Shown here: positions 8,053 through 17,404 of the stretch, piece after piece
Layout: every line of letters begins with the position of its first letter
How positions within the stretch are numbered: the stretch's first letter is position 1
Origin: Micromonospora parva
GTDB lineage: Bacteria > Actinomycetota > Actinomycetes > Mycobacteriales > Micromonosporaceae
NCBI RefSeq assembly: GCF_000718515.1
Contig: NZ_JNZS01000009.1
Location: 372,001 to 436,000, forward strand
Direction of reading: 5' to 3'
DNA length: 64,000 bases
Position numbers and translations under genes: made by a program
Notes under the pieces: model-generated
The model's database searches: none
What the model saw: the letters and a program-made list of their open reading frames with translations, nothing else
Told to the model about the DNA's origin: nothing

Positions 8053-9129
8053 TCAGAGCACCGAGTGCAACGCCTCGACCAGCTCGTCCACCCGGTCGTG
8101 TTCGGCGAGGTGCGCGGTGGCGTACGAGAAGGTGTAGCCGCGCTCCGGGTCGGCCCACGCGCTGCTGCCGCCGATGCCGCCCATGCCCCAGCTGCCGTCC
8201 GGCTCGCGTTGCATGCCCAACGTCCACTGGACCGGGCGGTCCAGCACCAGGTCCGGCCCGTCGTACTGGACCCGGGTGGTCTCCGCGATCAGCGCCGGGC
8301 TGACCAGCCGGACACCGTCCAGGACACCGCCGGCCAACAGCCCGGCGTAGAGCCGGGCCAGGCTGGGCGCGGTGGCGTGCAGGTTGACCGCGGGCATCTC
8401 GGCGCCCCGCCACAGCGGGCTGTTCAGCACGGCGAGGTCCAGCCCGCCGGCCGGGTTGCCCAGCGCCCGCGCCCGCAGTGACAGCGGTTCGCCGAGCTTC
8501 CGAGCGGGCCACTGCGGGTCGCCGTACCGCAGGTCAGCGCAGCGCAGCTGGTCCGCCTCGGCCAGCCCGAAGCCGAGGTCGAGCTGCCAGGGGTCCGCGA
8601 TCTCCTCGGCCAGGAACCGGCCCACCGACCGTCCGTCGACCCGGCGGACCAGCTCGCCCACCAGATGCCCGTACGTCCAGGCGTGTTCCCCGGCGACCGA
8701 GCCCGGTGACCATTCGGGGTCGGCGGCGGCCAGGTCACCGGTGAGCAGCGCCCAGTCGGCGATCGCGGTGGCCGGTCGGGGCACCGGGAAGGCCGGCAGC
8801 CCGGCGGTGTGCGACAACACCTGCCGCACTGTGGCGGGAGTACGGAACTCCGGCCAGTACCGGTCCATCGGTGAGTCGAGGTCGACAGTTCCCCGGTCGA
8901 CGAGCAGCAGCAGGCAGAGCGCGGCCACCGGCTTGCCGACCGAGTAGACGTTGACCAGCGTGTCCGGCAGCCACGGCGCGGCGCCCGGCCGGTGGCCGCC
9001 GCGCGAGCCGCCGACCAGGTCCACGACCGGCTGCCCGTCGTACCAGATGGTCAGGGCGGCCCCGGTCTCCCGTCCGGAGGCGAGCAGGTCGTGGAAGTGG
9101 TCCCGGACCGGAGCGAAGCGTGTGTGCAT
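8053..9129 (-). CDS. Serine hydrolase of the beta-lactamase/EstB family
   Basis: 358 residues, no signal peptide. The SxxK motif is SVGK (nucleophile Ser and Lys), and the YxN-type tyrosine is in HAWTYGHLVGELVRR; SHTAGLPAF is another family block. Relatives include EstB-type esterases and D-aminopeptidase-like enzymes; actual beta-lactam hydrolysis is not implied. It converges on the photolyase gene with an eight-base gap. On the minus strand TACCGT (plus 9136-9141) sits six bases before the ATG, predicting a leaderless mRNA; the flavoprotein gene is divergent. Confidence 0.85.
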   Translation of the reverse strand: MHTRFAPVRDHFHDLLASGRETGAALTIWYDGQPVVDLVGGSRGGHRPGAAPWLPDTLVNVYSVGKPVAALCLLLLVDRGTVDLDSPMDRYWPEFRTPATVRQVLSHTAGLPAFPVPRPATAIADWALLTGDLAAADPEWSPGSVAGEHAWTYGHLVGELVRRVDGRSVGRFLAEEIADPWQLDLGFGLAEADQLRCADLRYGDPQWPARKLGEPLSLRARALGNPAGGLDLAVLNSPLWRGAEMPAVNLHATAPSLARLYAGLLAGGVLDGVRLVSPALIAETTRVQYDGPDLVLDRPVQWTLGMQREPDGSWGMGGIGGSSAWADPERGYTFSYATAHLAEHDRVDELVEALHSVL

Positions 9130-9221
9130 CCGGTCACGGTAGGCGTCCGGGCCGGTGCGCGTGCCGGCTTTTCCGCCGACCTCGGTGGCCGGGGTGGTGT
9201 CGCCGGGGGATGCTGTTTGGT

Positions 9222-10697
9222 GTGGCGGAGCCGGAGCTGGTTGATGTGGTCGTGGTCGGGCTCGGAGTCGGCGGCGAGGAGGTGGCCGAACGGCTCGCCG
9301 AGGCCGGCCTGAGCGTCGTCGGCGTCGAACGGGATCTCGTCGGCGGGGAGTGCCCGTACTGGGGCTGCATCCCGAGCAAGATGATGATCAGGGCGGCCAA
9401 CGCGCTCGCCGAGGCCCGCCGGGTCGACGGGCTCGCCGGGACGGCGCAGGTCCAGCCGGACTGGGCGCCGGTGGCGAAGCGGATCCGCGAGGAAGCCACC
9501 GACACCTGGGACGACACGGTCGCGGCCGAGCGGTTCATCGGCAAGGGCGGCCGGCTCGTGCGGGGCAGCGGGCGGCTCGACGGTCCGCGCCGGGTCCGCG
9601 TCGGTGACCAGGTGTTCGAGGCCCGGTACGGGGTGGTGCTGGGCACCGGTACCCGTCCGTCGGTGCCGCCGATCGACGGCCTGGCCGACACGCCGTACTG
9701 GACCAACCACCAGGCGATCGAGGTCGAGGAGCTGCCGGAGTCGCTGCTCGTGCTCGGCGGCGGCGCCATCGGTCTGGAGTTGGCGCAGGTCTTCGCCCGC
9801 TTCGGGGTCCGGGTCACAGTGGTCGAGGCGCTCGACCGGGTGCTGGCCATCGAGGAGCCCGAGGCGTCCGAGGTCGCCGCCGCGGCGCTGCGCGCCGACG
9901 GCGTGGAGATCCACACCGGGGTACGCGCCGAACGGGTCGAGCACGACGGGACCCGGTTCACACTGCGGGGTGAGGGCGGCGCGGAGTTCACCGCCGACCG
10001 GCTGCTGGTGGTGACCGGGCGCAAGGCCCACCTGGCCGAGCTGGGTCTGGACACGGTCGGGCTGGACGCCAGCCAGCGGTTCCTGCCGGTCGACGACCGT
10101 CTGCACGTCACCGAGCATGTCTGGGCGGTCGGCGACCTGACCGGCGAGGGTGCCTTCACCCACATCGCCATGTACCAGGCGGGGATTGTGATCGCGGACG
10201 TCCTGGCCCACGCCCGGAAGGCGAAGGCCGGGGCGGACGCCAGCGGCACCTCCAGCGTGGTCGGCGGAGCGATGGGCGCGTCCAGCGCACTGGCCGCCAG
10301 CGGTTCGAGCGGATCTGCCGGCACCGTCCCGCGAGCCGACTACCGCGCGCTGCCCCGGGTGACGTTCACCGACCCCGAGATCGGTGCGGTCGGGCTCACC
10401 GAGCAGCAGGCACGTGAGCGCGGCATCAACGTGCAGGTGGGCTTCACCAAACTCGGCAGCTCGACCCGAGGTTGGATCCATCGGGTCGGCGACGACGGTT
10501 TCATCAAGCTCATCGCGGACGCCGACCAGGGCGTGCTGATCGGTGGCACCTCGGTCGGCCCGGCCGGCGGTGAGGTGCTGTCCGCACTGGTGGTGGCGGT
10601 GCACGCGGCGGTGCCGCTGAGTCAGCTCCGGCACATGATTTACGCGTACCCGACCTTCCACCGGGCCATCGAGTCCGCCCTGCGCGATCTGTCCTGA
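9222..10697 (+). CDS. Disulfide-reductase-like NAD(P)/FAD flavoprotein with low-complexity insert
   Basis: About 491 residues. It has an FAD motif (VVGLGVGGEE), the redox-active pair in GGECPYWGCIPSK, an NAD(P) motif (VLGGGAIGLELAQ) and a C-terminal dimerisation domain, as in dihydrolipoamide, glutathione and mercuric reductases. Two oddities: a roughly 40-residue Ala/Gly/Ser-rich insert (near 10225-10335) between the central and dimerisation domains, and YAYPTFHRA where lipoamide dehydrogenases have HAHPT, so the catalytic base is absent or different. No MerA-type heavy-metal domain is seen. GTG 9222 is preferred because GGGGGA lies 11 bases upstream; ATG 9210 is the alternative. Substrate unknown. 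Confidence 0.8.
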   Translation: MAEPELVDVVVVGLGVGGEEVAERLAEAGLSVVGVERDLVGGECPYWGCIPSKMMIRAANALAEARRVDGLAGTAQVQPDWAPVAKRIREEATDTWDDTVAAERFIGKGGRLVRGSGRLDGPRRVRVGDQVFEARYGVVLGTGTRPSVPPIDGLADTPYWTNHQAIEVEELPESLLVLGGGAIGLELAQVFARFGVRVTVVEALDRVLAIEEPEASEVAAAALRADGVEIHTGVRAERVEHDGTRFTLRGEGGAEFTADRLLVVTGRKAHLAELGLDTVGLDASQRFLPVDDRLHVTEHVWAVGDLTGEGAFTHIAMYQAGIVIADVLAHARKAKAGADASGTSSVVGGAMGASSALAASGSSGSAGTVPRADYRALPRVTFTDPEIGAVGLTEQQARERGINVQVGFTKLGSSTRGWIHRVGDDGFIKLIADADQGVLIGGTSVGPAGGEVLSALVVAVHAAVPLSQLRHMIYAYPTFHRAIESALRDLS

Positions 10698-10756
10698 CCC
10701 CCTGCCCGGGTGTGCGCCGCTCCGCGCCCCCGCCCCGCAACCCGCAAGATCGCGCA

Positions 10757-10811
10757 ACATCCAGGATGTCGTGGGCATCCCGGCGTTCCGTTGCCAGTAC
10801 ATCCTGGATCG
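10757..10811. repeat. Pair of ACATCC(A/T)GGAT palindromes
   Basis: ACATCCAGGATGT (10757-10769) is a perfect odd palindrome; ACATCCTGGAT (10799-10809) repeats it 42 bases on. The two together form an 11-bp perfect inverted repeat. They lie between the flavoprotein stop and the LacI-type gene, about 150 bases before that start. The copies could be a pair of operators on one helix face or an intergenic repeat. The flanking GCAAGATC also occurs at 108-115 and, inverted, at 22083-22090. Confidence 0.5.
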
Positions 10812-10950
10812 AGCGTGACCTTGCCGGCCGTCGACGTGGCCACCCGTACCCGATCGGCCGCCGGGGCGTCGGAGGCATGCGCCGCACGCGCGAGCAGCCG
10901 GCCAGCAAGCGCGGCGCAGTTTGCTGTTCATTTCTTTCATGCAGGTGACG

Positions 10951-10963
10951 TACGATTGCGGCC
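10951..10963 (+). promoter_or_regulatory. Leaderless -10 box of the LacI-type regulator
   Basis: TACGAT at 10951-10956 ends seven bases before GTG 10964, placing the transcript start at the start codon. TTCATT at 10927-10932 is a weak -35 candidate with an 18-base spacer. No ribosome site precedes the GTG. Confidence 0.55.
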
Positions 10964-11968
10964 GTGACCAAGCGGTTGACAGAAGTTGCCAAGAAGGCGG
11001 GCGTCAGCGAGGCCACCGTCAGCCGGGTGCTCAACGGCCGGGACGGCGTCTCCGAGGCGACCCGGACGGCCGTGCTGACGGCGCTGGACGTGCTCGGTTA
11101 CGAGCGGCCGACCAAGTTGCGTGGCGAACGCGCCCGGCTGGTCGGGTTGGTGCTGCCGGAGTTGCAGAACCCGATCTTCCCGGCGCTGGCGGAGGTCGTC
11201 ACCGGCACGCTCGCCCAGCGCGGCTACACCCCGGCGCTCTGTGCCCGCACCATCGGCGGCGTCTCCGAAATGGACTACGTGGAGATGCTCCTCGACCACC
11301 AGGTCTCCGGGGTGATCTTCGCTGGTGGTTCGTACGCGCTCGCCGACGCCCGGCACGACCACTACCGCCGGCTGACCGACCGAGGGCTTCCGGTCGTGCT
11401 GGTCAACGCAGGTGTCGACGAGCTGGGGTTCCCCCGGGTCTCCACCGACGACGCGGTGGCGGTGGAGCAGGCGTACGGGCACCTGCGCTCGCTCGGGCAC
11501 GAGCGGATCGGCATGGTGCTCGGCCCGGAAGGGCATGTGCCGTCCCGGCGCAAGCTGGACGCGATGATCCAGGCTGCGGGTTGGGGCGAGGGCGACGCTG
11601 AGTGCGTCGAGCGCTCCAGCTTCTCGATGGAGGGGGCGCGGGTCGCCGCGACGAAGTTGGTCGAGCGGGGCGTGACCGGCATCATCTGCGCCAGCGACGT
11701 CCTGGCGTTGGGCACGATCCGCGCGGCCCGGCGGCTGGGCCGTTCGGTGCCGGCCGACGTGTCGGTGGTGGGCTTCGACGACTCCGCGTTCATGACGTGC
11801 ACCGACCCGCCGTTGACCACGGTGCGGCAGCCGATCGAGACGATGGGGCAGGCCGCCGTAGATCTGCTGGTCACCCAGATCGAGGGTGCCGGCGTGTTGC
11901 AGGACGAGCTGCTGTTCGAGCCCGAGCTGGTGGTACGCGGCTCCACCGCTCCCGCTCCTCGTCGCTGA
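10964..11968 (+). CDS. LacI-family transcriptional regulator of the alpha-glucan locus
   Basis: 334 residues. The N-terminal LacI helix-turn-helix reads LTEVAKKAGVSEATVSRVLNG, followed by the hinge and a periplasmic-binding-protein-like effector domain (GLVLPELQNPIFP ... GFDDSAFMTCTDPPLTTV). Such proteins usually repress sugar genes until an oligosaccharide binds. It directly precedes the transporter and glucanase genes and is separated from them by a terminator and a promoter, so it is probably their local regulator. The inducer is likely an alpha-gluco-oligosaccharide, by context only. Confidence 0.92.
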   Translation: MTKRLTEVAKKAGVSEATVSRVLNGRDGVSEATRTAVLTALDVLGYERPTKLRGERARLVGLVLPELQNPIFPALAEVVTGTLAQRGYTPALCARTIGGVSEMDYVEMLLDHQVSGVIFAGGSYALADARHDHYRRLTDRGLPVVLVNAGVDELGFPRVSTDDAVAVEQAYGHLRSLGHERIGMVLGPEGHVPSRRKLDAMIQAAGWGEGDAECVERSSFSMEGARVAATKLVERGVTGIICASDVLALGTIRAARRLGRSVPADVSVVGFDDSAFMTCTDPPLTTVRQPIETMGQAAVDLLVTQIEGAGVLQDELLFEPELVVRGSTAPAPRR

Positions 11969-12007
11969 CCGACCCGGGGTGATCCGCCCCCGCTGAAACG
12001 ACGCTTC

Positions 12008-12043
12008 GGCCGTCGACCGCCTCGCGCGGTCGGCGGCCTTTCG
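12008..12043 (+). terminator. Terminator after the LacI-type gene
   Basis: GGCCGTCGACCGC (12008-12020) and GCGGTCGGCGGCC (12026-12038) pair with a single mismatch around a five-base loop and are followed by TTTCGTCG. It separates the regulator transcript from the downstream transport operon. Confidence 0.8.
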
Positions 12044-12154
12044 TCGTTGCCGGAACCGCGTCGGCCGGGTCCGAACCGCCGCCCGTCCATAACTGTCCAA
12101 AAGCCACCAAGTCAGGGCAGTTCCAGTGTTCCGTCGGCATCTGTCGTTAGTAAG

Positions 12155-12212
12155 TCGTGTCCTTTCAGAACACGATCGAAACCTTGCTGGAATGAGTCGG
12201 TCTCGCTACAGT
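12155..12212 (+). promoter_or_regulatory. Promoter and likely operator of the alpha-glucan transport operon
   Basis: TTGCTG (12184-12189) and TACAGT (12207-12212) are separated by exactly 17 bases, a good SigA-type promoter giving a leader of about 100 bases. Just upstream, TCGTGT (12155-12160) and ACACGA (12170-12175) form an inverted repeat with a nine-base spacer. The LacI-type regulator encoded next door could bind at this repeat or in the leader. Confidence 0.6.
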
Positions 12213-12316
12213 GACTCCACTCACACCTGGCTCCGACGCAGCTACTGGGCGTCAGGTCGTATCACCGCAGATCAGCGAAGGTCATTGGAGACACCCGTTC
12301 CCGAAGGGATGGACAG

Positions 12317-13696
12317 ATGTCCGTACCGCAATACCGAAAGGCTGCGGCGGTCGCGCTCGTGGCCGGCCTGGGGCTCAGCCTCACGGCGTGCTCCACGAAG
12401 AGTGACGACAAGGGCGCGACCGCCGGCGGCAAGGTCACCATCACGGTGGACTGCCAGCCGGTCGGTGCCCAGAAAGAGCTGCTGAAGAACTGGAACGACG
12501 ACGTCGCCGAGTTCCAGAAGCAGAACCCGGACATCGTCATCAAGAGCGTCAGCGTTGGCGAGCAGTGCAACAACCCGCCGGACTTCACCGCCCGTCTGGC
12601 CGGCGGCACCGTGACCGACGTGTTCTACGGGTACATGACCGACCTCCAGCAGGTGCTCGACTCCGGTCAGGCGATGGACATCAGCCAGCACGTCAACAAG
12701 GACGCGATTCCGACCTGGGACAGCGTCGACCCGGCGCTCAAGGAGGTCTTCAGCGACGGCGGCAAGCTCTACGCCGTTCCGGTGAAGAACTACTCGATGG
12801 GCCTGGTCTACAACAAGGTCCTGTTCCAGCAGGCCGGGCTCGACGTGAACAACCCCCCGAAGACCTGGGCCGACGTCCGGGCCGCCGCCAAGAAGATCTC
12901 CGCGCTCGGCAACGGCATCGCTGGCTACTCCGAGTACAGCGCCGGCAACACCGGCGGCTGGCACTTCACCTCCCTGCTCTACTCGCAGGGCGGCCGGGTG
13001 CTCAGCGAGGACGGCAAGAAGGCCGACTTCAACAACCCGATGGGCAAGCAGGTCCTGCAGAACCTCAAGGACATGCGGTACGGCGACAACAGCATGGGCG
13101 CCCGTCAGCTGCTCCAGTGGGGCGACCTGCTGACGAACGCCGGCGCTGGCAAGGTCGGCATGTTCATCGGAGCGCCGGACGCCACCCAGGCGATCGTCAG
13201 CCAGTTCCAGGGCAAGTTCCAGGACTGGGCGATGGCTCCGCTGCCCGGCCAGGACGGCGCGGCGAAGGGGACCCTCGGTGGTGGCGAGGGTTACTTCTTC
13301 AAGAAGGACCTCACTCCCGAGCAGGTCAAGGCCGGTCTGAAGTGGATCGCGTACCAGAAGCTCACCCCGGGCAAGGGCCAGTTCGACTACGTCCGGGCCA
13401 AGCCGCAGAACTATCCGGTGGGTCTGCCCCAGCCGCTGCTCTTCGCCAACGGCAGCGACGCGCAGAAGCAGGAGCTGGAGCTGCGCAAGGCGAACGCGAA
13501 CGTCGACACGGCGAACTTCGCGCTCTTCGAGGCGACCCCGGTCCCGATCAAGGGTGAGCCGCGCAACGCCCAGGCCATCTATGCGGTGCTCGACGCCGCG
13601 ATGTCGGGTGTGCTGACCAACCCGAACTCGAACATCGACGCCCTGCTCAAGACCGCCGAGGAGAAGGTCAACCAGCTCCTCGCCGCCGAGAGCTGA
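12317..13696 (+). CDS. Sugar-binding lipoprotein of an ABC importer
   Basis: 459 residues. Lipoprotein signal with lipobox LTAC, then a type 1 extracellular solute-binding domain. It should catch oligosaccharides at the cell surface and deliver them to the two permeases immediately downstream. ATG 12317 is preceded by AAGGGA at a seven-base spacing. Together with the adjacent GH13 and GH87 enzymes, alpha-gluco-oligosaccharides are the probable ligand. No ATPase gene is in the cluster; actinobacterial sugar importers often borrow a shared MsiK-type ATPase. Confidence 0.92.
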   Translation: MSVPQYRKAAAVALVAGLGLSLTACSTKSDDKGATAGGKVTITVDCQPVGAQKELLKNWNDDVAEFQKQNPDIVIKSVSVGEQCNNPPDFTARLAGGTVTDVFYGYMTDLQQVLDSGQAMDISQHVNKDAIPTWDSVDPALKEVFSDGGKLYAVPVKNYSMGLVYNKVLFQQAGLDVNNPPKTWADVRAAAKKISALGNGIAGYSEYSAGNTGGWHFTSLLYSQGGRVLSEDGKKADFNNPMGKQVLQNLKDMRYGDNSMGARQLLQWGDLLTNAGAGKVGMFIGAPDATQAIVSQFQGKFQDWAMAPLPGQDGAAKGTLGGGEGYFFKKDLTPEQVKAGLKWIAYQKLTPGKGQFDYVRAKPQNYPVGLPQPLLFANGSDAQKQELELRKANANVDTANFALFEATPVPIKGEPRNAQAIYAVLDAAMSGVLTNPNSNIDALLKTAEEKVNQLLAAES

Positions 13697-13782
13697 CCGC
13701 TCGTGTGGGGGTCGGGACGCCGACCCGACCCCCACGCCACTCGCACCACGCCTCGACGTCACCGACTCACCCAGGAGTTGCC

Positions 13783-14739
13783 TTGGCGATCACCACCGTC
13801 CCGGAGACCCCCAGGAAACCGGGCCGTCCGCCGTCGCCGTACTCGGCGAGGCCGCAGCGCACGGGCCTCGGCCGCAAGGTACGGGACAACCTCACCGGGC
13901 ACGCGTTCCTGATCGGTGCGGTGCTCTGCTTCGTCGTCTTCTCCTGGTACCCGATGGTCCGCGGCATCGTCATGAGCTTCCAGCGGACCCGGCGCGGCGA
14001 GACCACCTGGGTGGGCTGGGACAACTACACCCGTCTCATCGCCGACCCGAGCTTCTGGCCCGCGTGGAAGAACACGTTCTACTTCACCGGGCTGGCGCTC
14101 GTCCTCGGGTACGCGGTGCCGTTCTTCGTGGCGATCCTGCTCAACGAGTTCCGCCACGGCAAGGGCTACCTGCGGATCCTGGTGTACCTGCCGGTGATGC
14201 TGCCGCCGGCCTCCGCGCTGTTCCTCTTCAAGTTCTACGCGTACGACCCCAGCGAGGCGGGGCTCTTCAACGCGATCCTCAAGGCGTTGCACCTGCCCAC
14301 CTCGCAGTGGATGCAGTCGCCCGAGATGACGATGCCGGCGATGGTGGTCGCGTCGACCTGGATGAACATGGGCGGCGCGGTGCTCATCTACCTGGCGTCG
14401 CTGCAGAACATTCCCGGCGAGCTCTACGAGGCCGCCGAACTCGACGGCGCCGGAATCTGGCGGCGGATCCGTCACGTGACCATCCCGCAGACCCGGTTGA
14501 TCCTCGCGCTCCTGGCGATGTTGCAGATCGTCGCCACGATGCAGCTCTTCATCGAGCCCCTGATCCTCGCCAACGGCGCGGGCGCGGAGGACTCGGCTAC
14601 CTCGGTGGCGTACCTCATCTACCAGCACGGGTTCTTCCAGAACGACCTCAACGGCGCCGCCGCCCTGGGCGTGATCATGCTCGTGGTGCTGGCCGGCTTC
14701 TCCGCCGTGTACGTGCGGCTGACTGCGAAACAGGACTAG
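13783..14739 (+). CDS. ABC sugar importer permease 1 (MalF-type)
   Basis: 318 residues with six predicted membrane helices; the EAA coupling loop is EAAELDGAGIWRRIRHVTIP, which docks the ATPase. TTG 13783 is preferred to the longer frame because CAGGAG lies five bases upstream and a stretch before it is Pro/His-rich with no family resemblance. It pairs with the next gene as a heterodimeric channel. Confidence 0.9.
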   Translation: MAITTVPETPRKPGRPPSPYSARPQRTGLGRKVRDNLTGHAFLIGAVLCFVVFSWYPMVRGIVMSFQRTRRGETTWVGWDNYTRLIADPSFWPAWKNTFYFTGLALVLGYAVPFFVAILLNEFRHGKGYLRILVYLPVMLPPASALFLFKFYAYDPSEAGLFNAILKALHLPTSQWMQSPEMTMPAMVVASTWMNMGGAVLIYLASLQNIPGELYEAAELDGAGIWRRIRHVTIPQTRLILALLAMLQIVATMQLFIEPLILANGAGAEDSATSVAYLIYQHGFFQNDLNGAAALGVIMLVVLAGFSAVYVRLTAKQD

Positions 14740-14750
14740 GACGGCGAGGA

Positions 14751-15638
14751 ATGGCACAGGACTCCGCAGCCCGGACCCTCATCTCCCAGACCCAGATCAG
14801 CCGGGGGCGTGGCCGGATCATCTACTGGACGCTGCTGGTCGTCGTCGTGGCGGGGTTCACGCTCGTCTTCCTCGGGCCGCTCTACTGGATGGTCACCGGC
14901 GCGCTCAAGTCCGGCCAGGAGATCGCCCAGACTCCGCCCTCGCTGTTCCCGAAGGACCCGCAGCCGCAGAACTACATCGACGCGTGGAACAACCTGGACC
15001 TCGCCAAGCTGCTCTTCAACACCTTCTACTACGCGATCGGCGCGGTGCTGTTCCAGCTCGTCCTCGACACCGCCGCCGCGTACTCGTTGTCCAAGCTCCG
15101 GCCGATCTTCGGCAACGTGATCCTCGCCCTGATGCTGGGGACGCTGATGATCCCGGCGATGGTCCTCATCGTCCCGCAGTACGTGACGGTGATCGACCTG
15201 CCGATCGTGCACATCAACCTGCTCGACTCACCGTTCGCCATCTGGCTGCCACTGGTCGCCAACGCGTTCAACATCTTCCTGCTGAAGCGGTTCTTCGACT
15301 CGATCCCGGAGGAGTTGATGGCGGCCGCCCTGATGGACGGGGCGACGTCGCTGCGCACCCTGTGGTCGATCATCCTGCCGCTGTCGCGTCCCATCCTCGG
15401 CGTAGTGTCGATCTTCGCGGTGACGGCGGTCTGGAAGGACTTCCTCTGGCCGAAGCTGGTCATGCCCTCGCCCGAGACCCGGACGGTCAGCGTCGGCATC
15501 TACGCCTTCGCCGGCGGTACGCCGATGAACGTGGTGATCGCCGCGTCGGTCATCGCCGCGATCCCCACGGTCATCATCTTCCTGATCTTCCAACGCAACA
15601 TCATGTCCGGTCTGACCACGGGCAGCATCAAGGGATAG
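14751..15638 (+). CDS. ABC sugar importer permease 2 (MalG-type)
   Basis: 295 residues, about six membrane helices, with EAA-type loop EELMAAALMDGATSLRTLWS-IILP. It begins 11 bases after permease 1; GGCGAGGA abuts the ATG. The open frame reaching back into permease 1 is a shadow. It completes the membrane part of the alpha-glucan importer. Confidence 0.92.
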   Translation: MAQDSAARTLISQTQISRGRGRIIYWTLLVVVVAGFTLVFLGPLYWMVTGALKSGQEIAQTPPSLFPKDPQPQNYIDAWNNLDLAKLLFNTFYYAIGAVLFQLVLDTAAAYSLSKLRPIFGNVILALMLGTLMIPAMVLIVPQYVTVIDLPIVHINLLDSPFAIWLPLVANAFNIFLLKRFFDSIPEELMAAALMDGATSLRTLWSIILPLSRPILGVVSIFAVTAVWKDFLWPKLVMPSPETRTVSVGIYAFAGGTPMNVVIAASVIAAIPTVIIFLIFQRNIMSGLTTGSIKG

Positions 15639-15739
15639 CCATCACCGGATCCCTCCGCGCGGCGAACGACGACCGTTCGCCCGACACATGACCAGGTCCG
15701 GCGAACACGCCGACGTACTGACGCAGAAAGCAGGTGCTC

Positions 15740-17404
15740 GTGTCCACAGCTGACAGAAGTCCGTGGTGGCGGGGAGCGGTGATCTACCAGGTGTATCCCC
15801 GGAGCTTCGCCGACGGCAACGGCGACGGCATCGGCGACATCGCCGGCATCCGGTCCCGGCTCAACCACCTGTCCGCGCTCGGCGTCGACGCGATCTGGTT
15901 CAGTCCCTGGTACCCGTCCCCGATGGCCGACGCCGGCTACGACGTCTCCGACTACCGCGACATCGACCCGGTCTTCGGCACCCTGGCCGAGGCGGAGGCG
16001 CTGATCGCGGAGGCGCACGAGCTGGGCATCCGGACCATCGTCGACGTGGTGCCGAACCACTGCTCGGACGCGCACCCGTGGTTCCAGGCCGCGCTCGCCG
16101 GCGGGCCGGGGGCACCCGAACGGGACCTGTTCTGGTTCCGGCCCGGCCGGGGACCCAACGGCGACGAACGGCCCACCGACTGGGTCGGCGAGTTCGGCGG
16201 CGAGACCTGGACCCGCACCACCAACCCGGACGGCACCCCCGGCGACTGGTACCTGCACCTGTTCGCCCCGCAGCAGCCGGACTTCAACTGGGACCACCCC
16301 CGGGTGCGGGAGGAGTTCGAGGACATCCTGCGGTTCTGGTTCGACAGGGGCGTGGACGGCATCCGGATCGACTCGGCCGGGCTCCTGGTCAAGGACGGGA
16401 CGCTGCCCGAGGTCCGACCGGACCAGCCGCACCCGTTCCACGACCTCGACGGGGTGCACGACATCTACCGGGGCTGGCGTCGGGTCGCCGACGAGTACCC
16501 CGACCGGGCGCTGATCGGTGAGGTGTGGCTGCCGGACCGGCAGCGGTTCGCCAACTACCTGCGCCCGGACGAGCTGCACGCCGCGTTCAACTTCGACTTT
16601 CTCGGCTGCGCGTGGGACGCCGCGGCGCTGCGGGAGAGCATCGACGGGACGCTGAGCGCGCACGCGCCGGTCGGCGCGCCGGCCACCTGGGTGCTCTCGA
16701 ACCACGACGTCACCCGGCACGTCACCCGCTACGGCCGGGCGGACACCCGGTTCAGCTTCGCCGCCAAACGCGAGGGCATCCCCACCGACCTGGAGCTGGG
16801 CACCCGCCGGGCCCGGGCCGCCGCGCTGCTCTCCCTGTCGCTGCCCGGTGCCGCCTACGTCTACCAGGGCGAGGAGTTGGGCCTCTACGAGGTCGAGGAC
16901 ATCCCGTACGCGCTGCGCCAGGACCCGATGTGGGAACGGTCCGGCCGGATCGACCCCGGTCGGGACGGCTGCCGCGTGCCGCTGCCCTGGGCCGGGGACG
17001 AGCCGCCGTTCGAGTTCAGCCCCGAGGGTGCCGCCGCGCCGTGGCTGCCGCAGCCGGCGGACTGGAAGGACCGCACGGCCCGCGCGCAGACCGGCGACTC
17101 GGCCTCGATGCTGGAGCTGTACCGGGCGGCGATCCAAGCGCGGCGGGCCGAACCGGCGCTCGGTGACGGCACGCTCACCTGGCTGCCGGCCCCGGACGGG
17201 GTGCTCGCGTTCAGCCGCGGTGGTGGCTTCACCTGCCTGGTCAACCTCTCCGACACGGCCGTGCCGTTGCCCGCCGAAGCGGAGTTGCTGCTGGCCAGCG
17301 GGCCGCTCGACGAAGGGCTGCTGCCCTGCGACACAGCGGTCTGGCTGCGTACCCCCGACGTGGCGGACGGGCCGCGCGCGGCGAAGGGAGCCGACCAGAC
17401 CTGA
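15740..17404 (+). CDS. GH13 alpha-glucosidase (oligosaccharide-hydrolysing)
   Basis: 554 residues, no signal peptide, so cytoplasmic. The (beta/alpha)8 GH13 motifs are all present: DVVPNH, GIRIDSAG (nucleophile Asp), IGEVWL (acid/base Glu) and LSNHDVTRH. The start GAVIYQVYPRSFADGNGDGIGD is typical of exo-acting alpha-glucosidases and oligo-1,6-glucosidases. It should release glucose from imported oligosaccharides; linkage preference is unknown, though the neighbouring GH87 enzyme suggests alpha-1,3-linked products. GTG 15740 has GCAGG five bases upstream; GTG 15734 is possible. Confidence 0.9.
   Translation: MSTADRSPWWRGAVIYQVYPRSFADGNGDGIGDIAGIRSRLNHLSALGVDAIWFSPWYPSPMADAGYDVSDYRDIDPVFGTLAEAEALIAEAHELGIRTIVDVVPNHCSDAHPWFQAALAGGPGAPERDLFWFRPGRGPNGDERPTDWVGEFGGETWTRTTNPDGTPGDWYLHLFAPQQPDFNWDHPRVREEFEDILRFWFDRGVDGIRIDSAGLLVKDGTLPEVRPDQPHPFHDLDGVHDIYRGWRRVADEYPDRALIGEVWLPDRQRFANYLRPDELHAAFNFDFLGCAWDAAALRESIDGTLSAHAPVGAPATWVLSNHDVTRHVTRYGRADTRFSFAAKREGIPTDLELGTRRARAAALLSLSLPGAAYVYQGEELGLYEVEDIPYALRQDPMWERSGRIDPGRDGCRVPLPWAGDEPPFEFSPEGAAAPWLPQPADWKDRTARAQTGDSASMLELYRAAIQARRAEPALGDGTLTWLPAPDGVLAFSRGGGFTCLVNLSDTAVPLPAEAELLLASGPLDEGLLPCDTAVWLRTPDVADGPRAAKGADQT

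Noticed and set aside
12272..13762. 496-residue minus-strand frame over the binding protein
   Set aside because: No motif, Val/Leu/Arg-rich, exactly opposite a well-supported lipoprotein gene.
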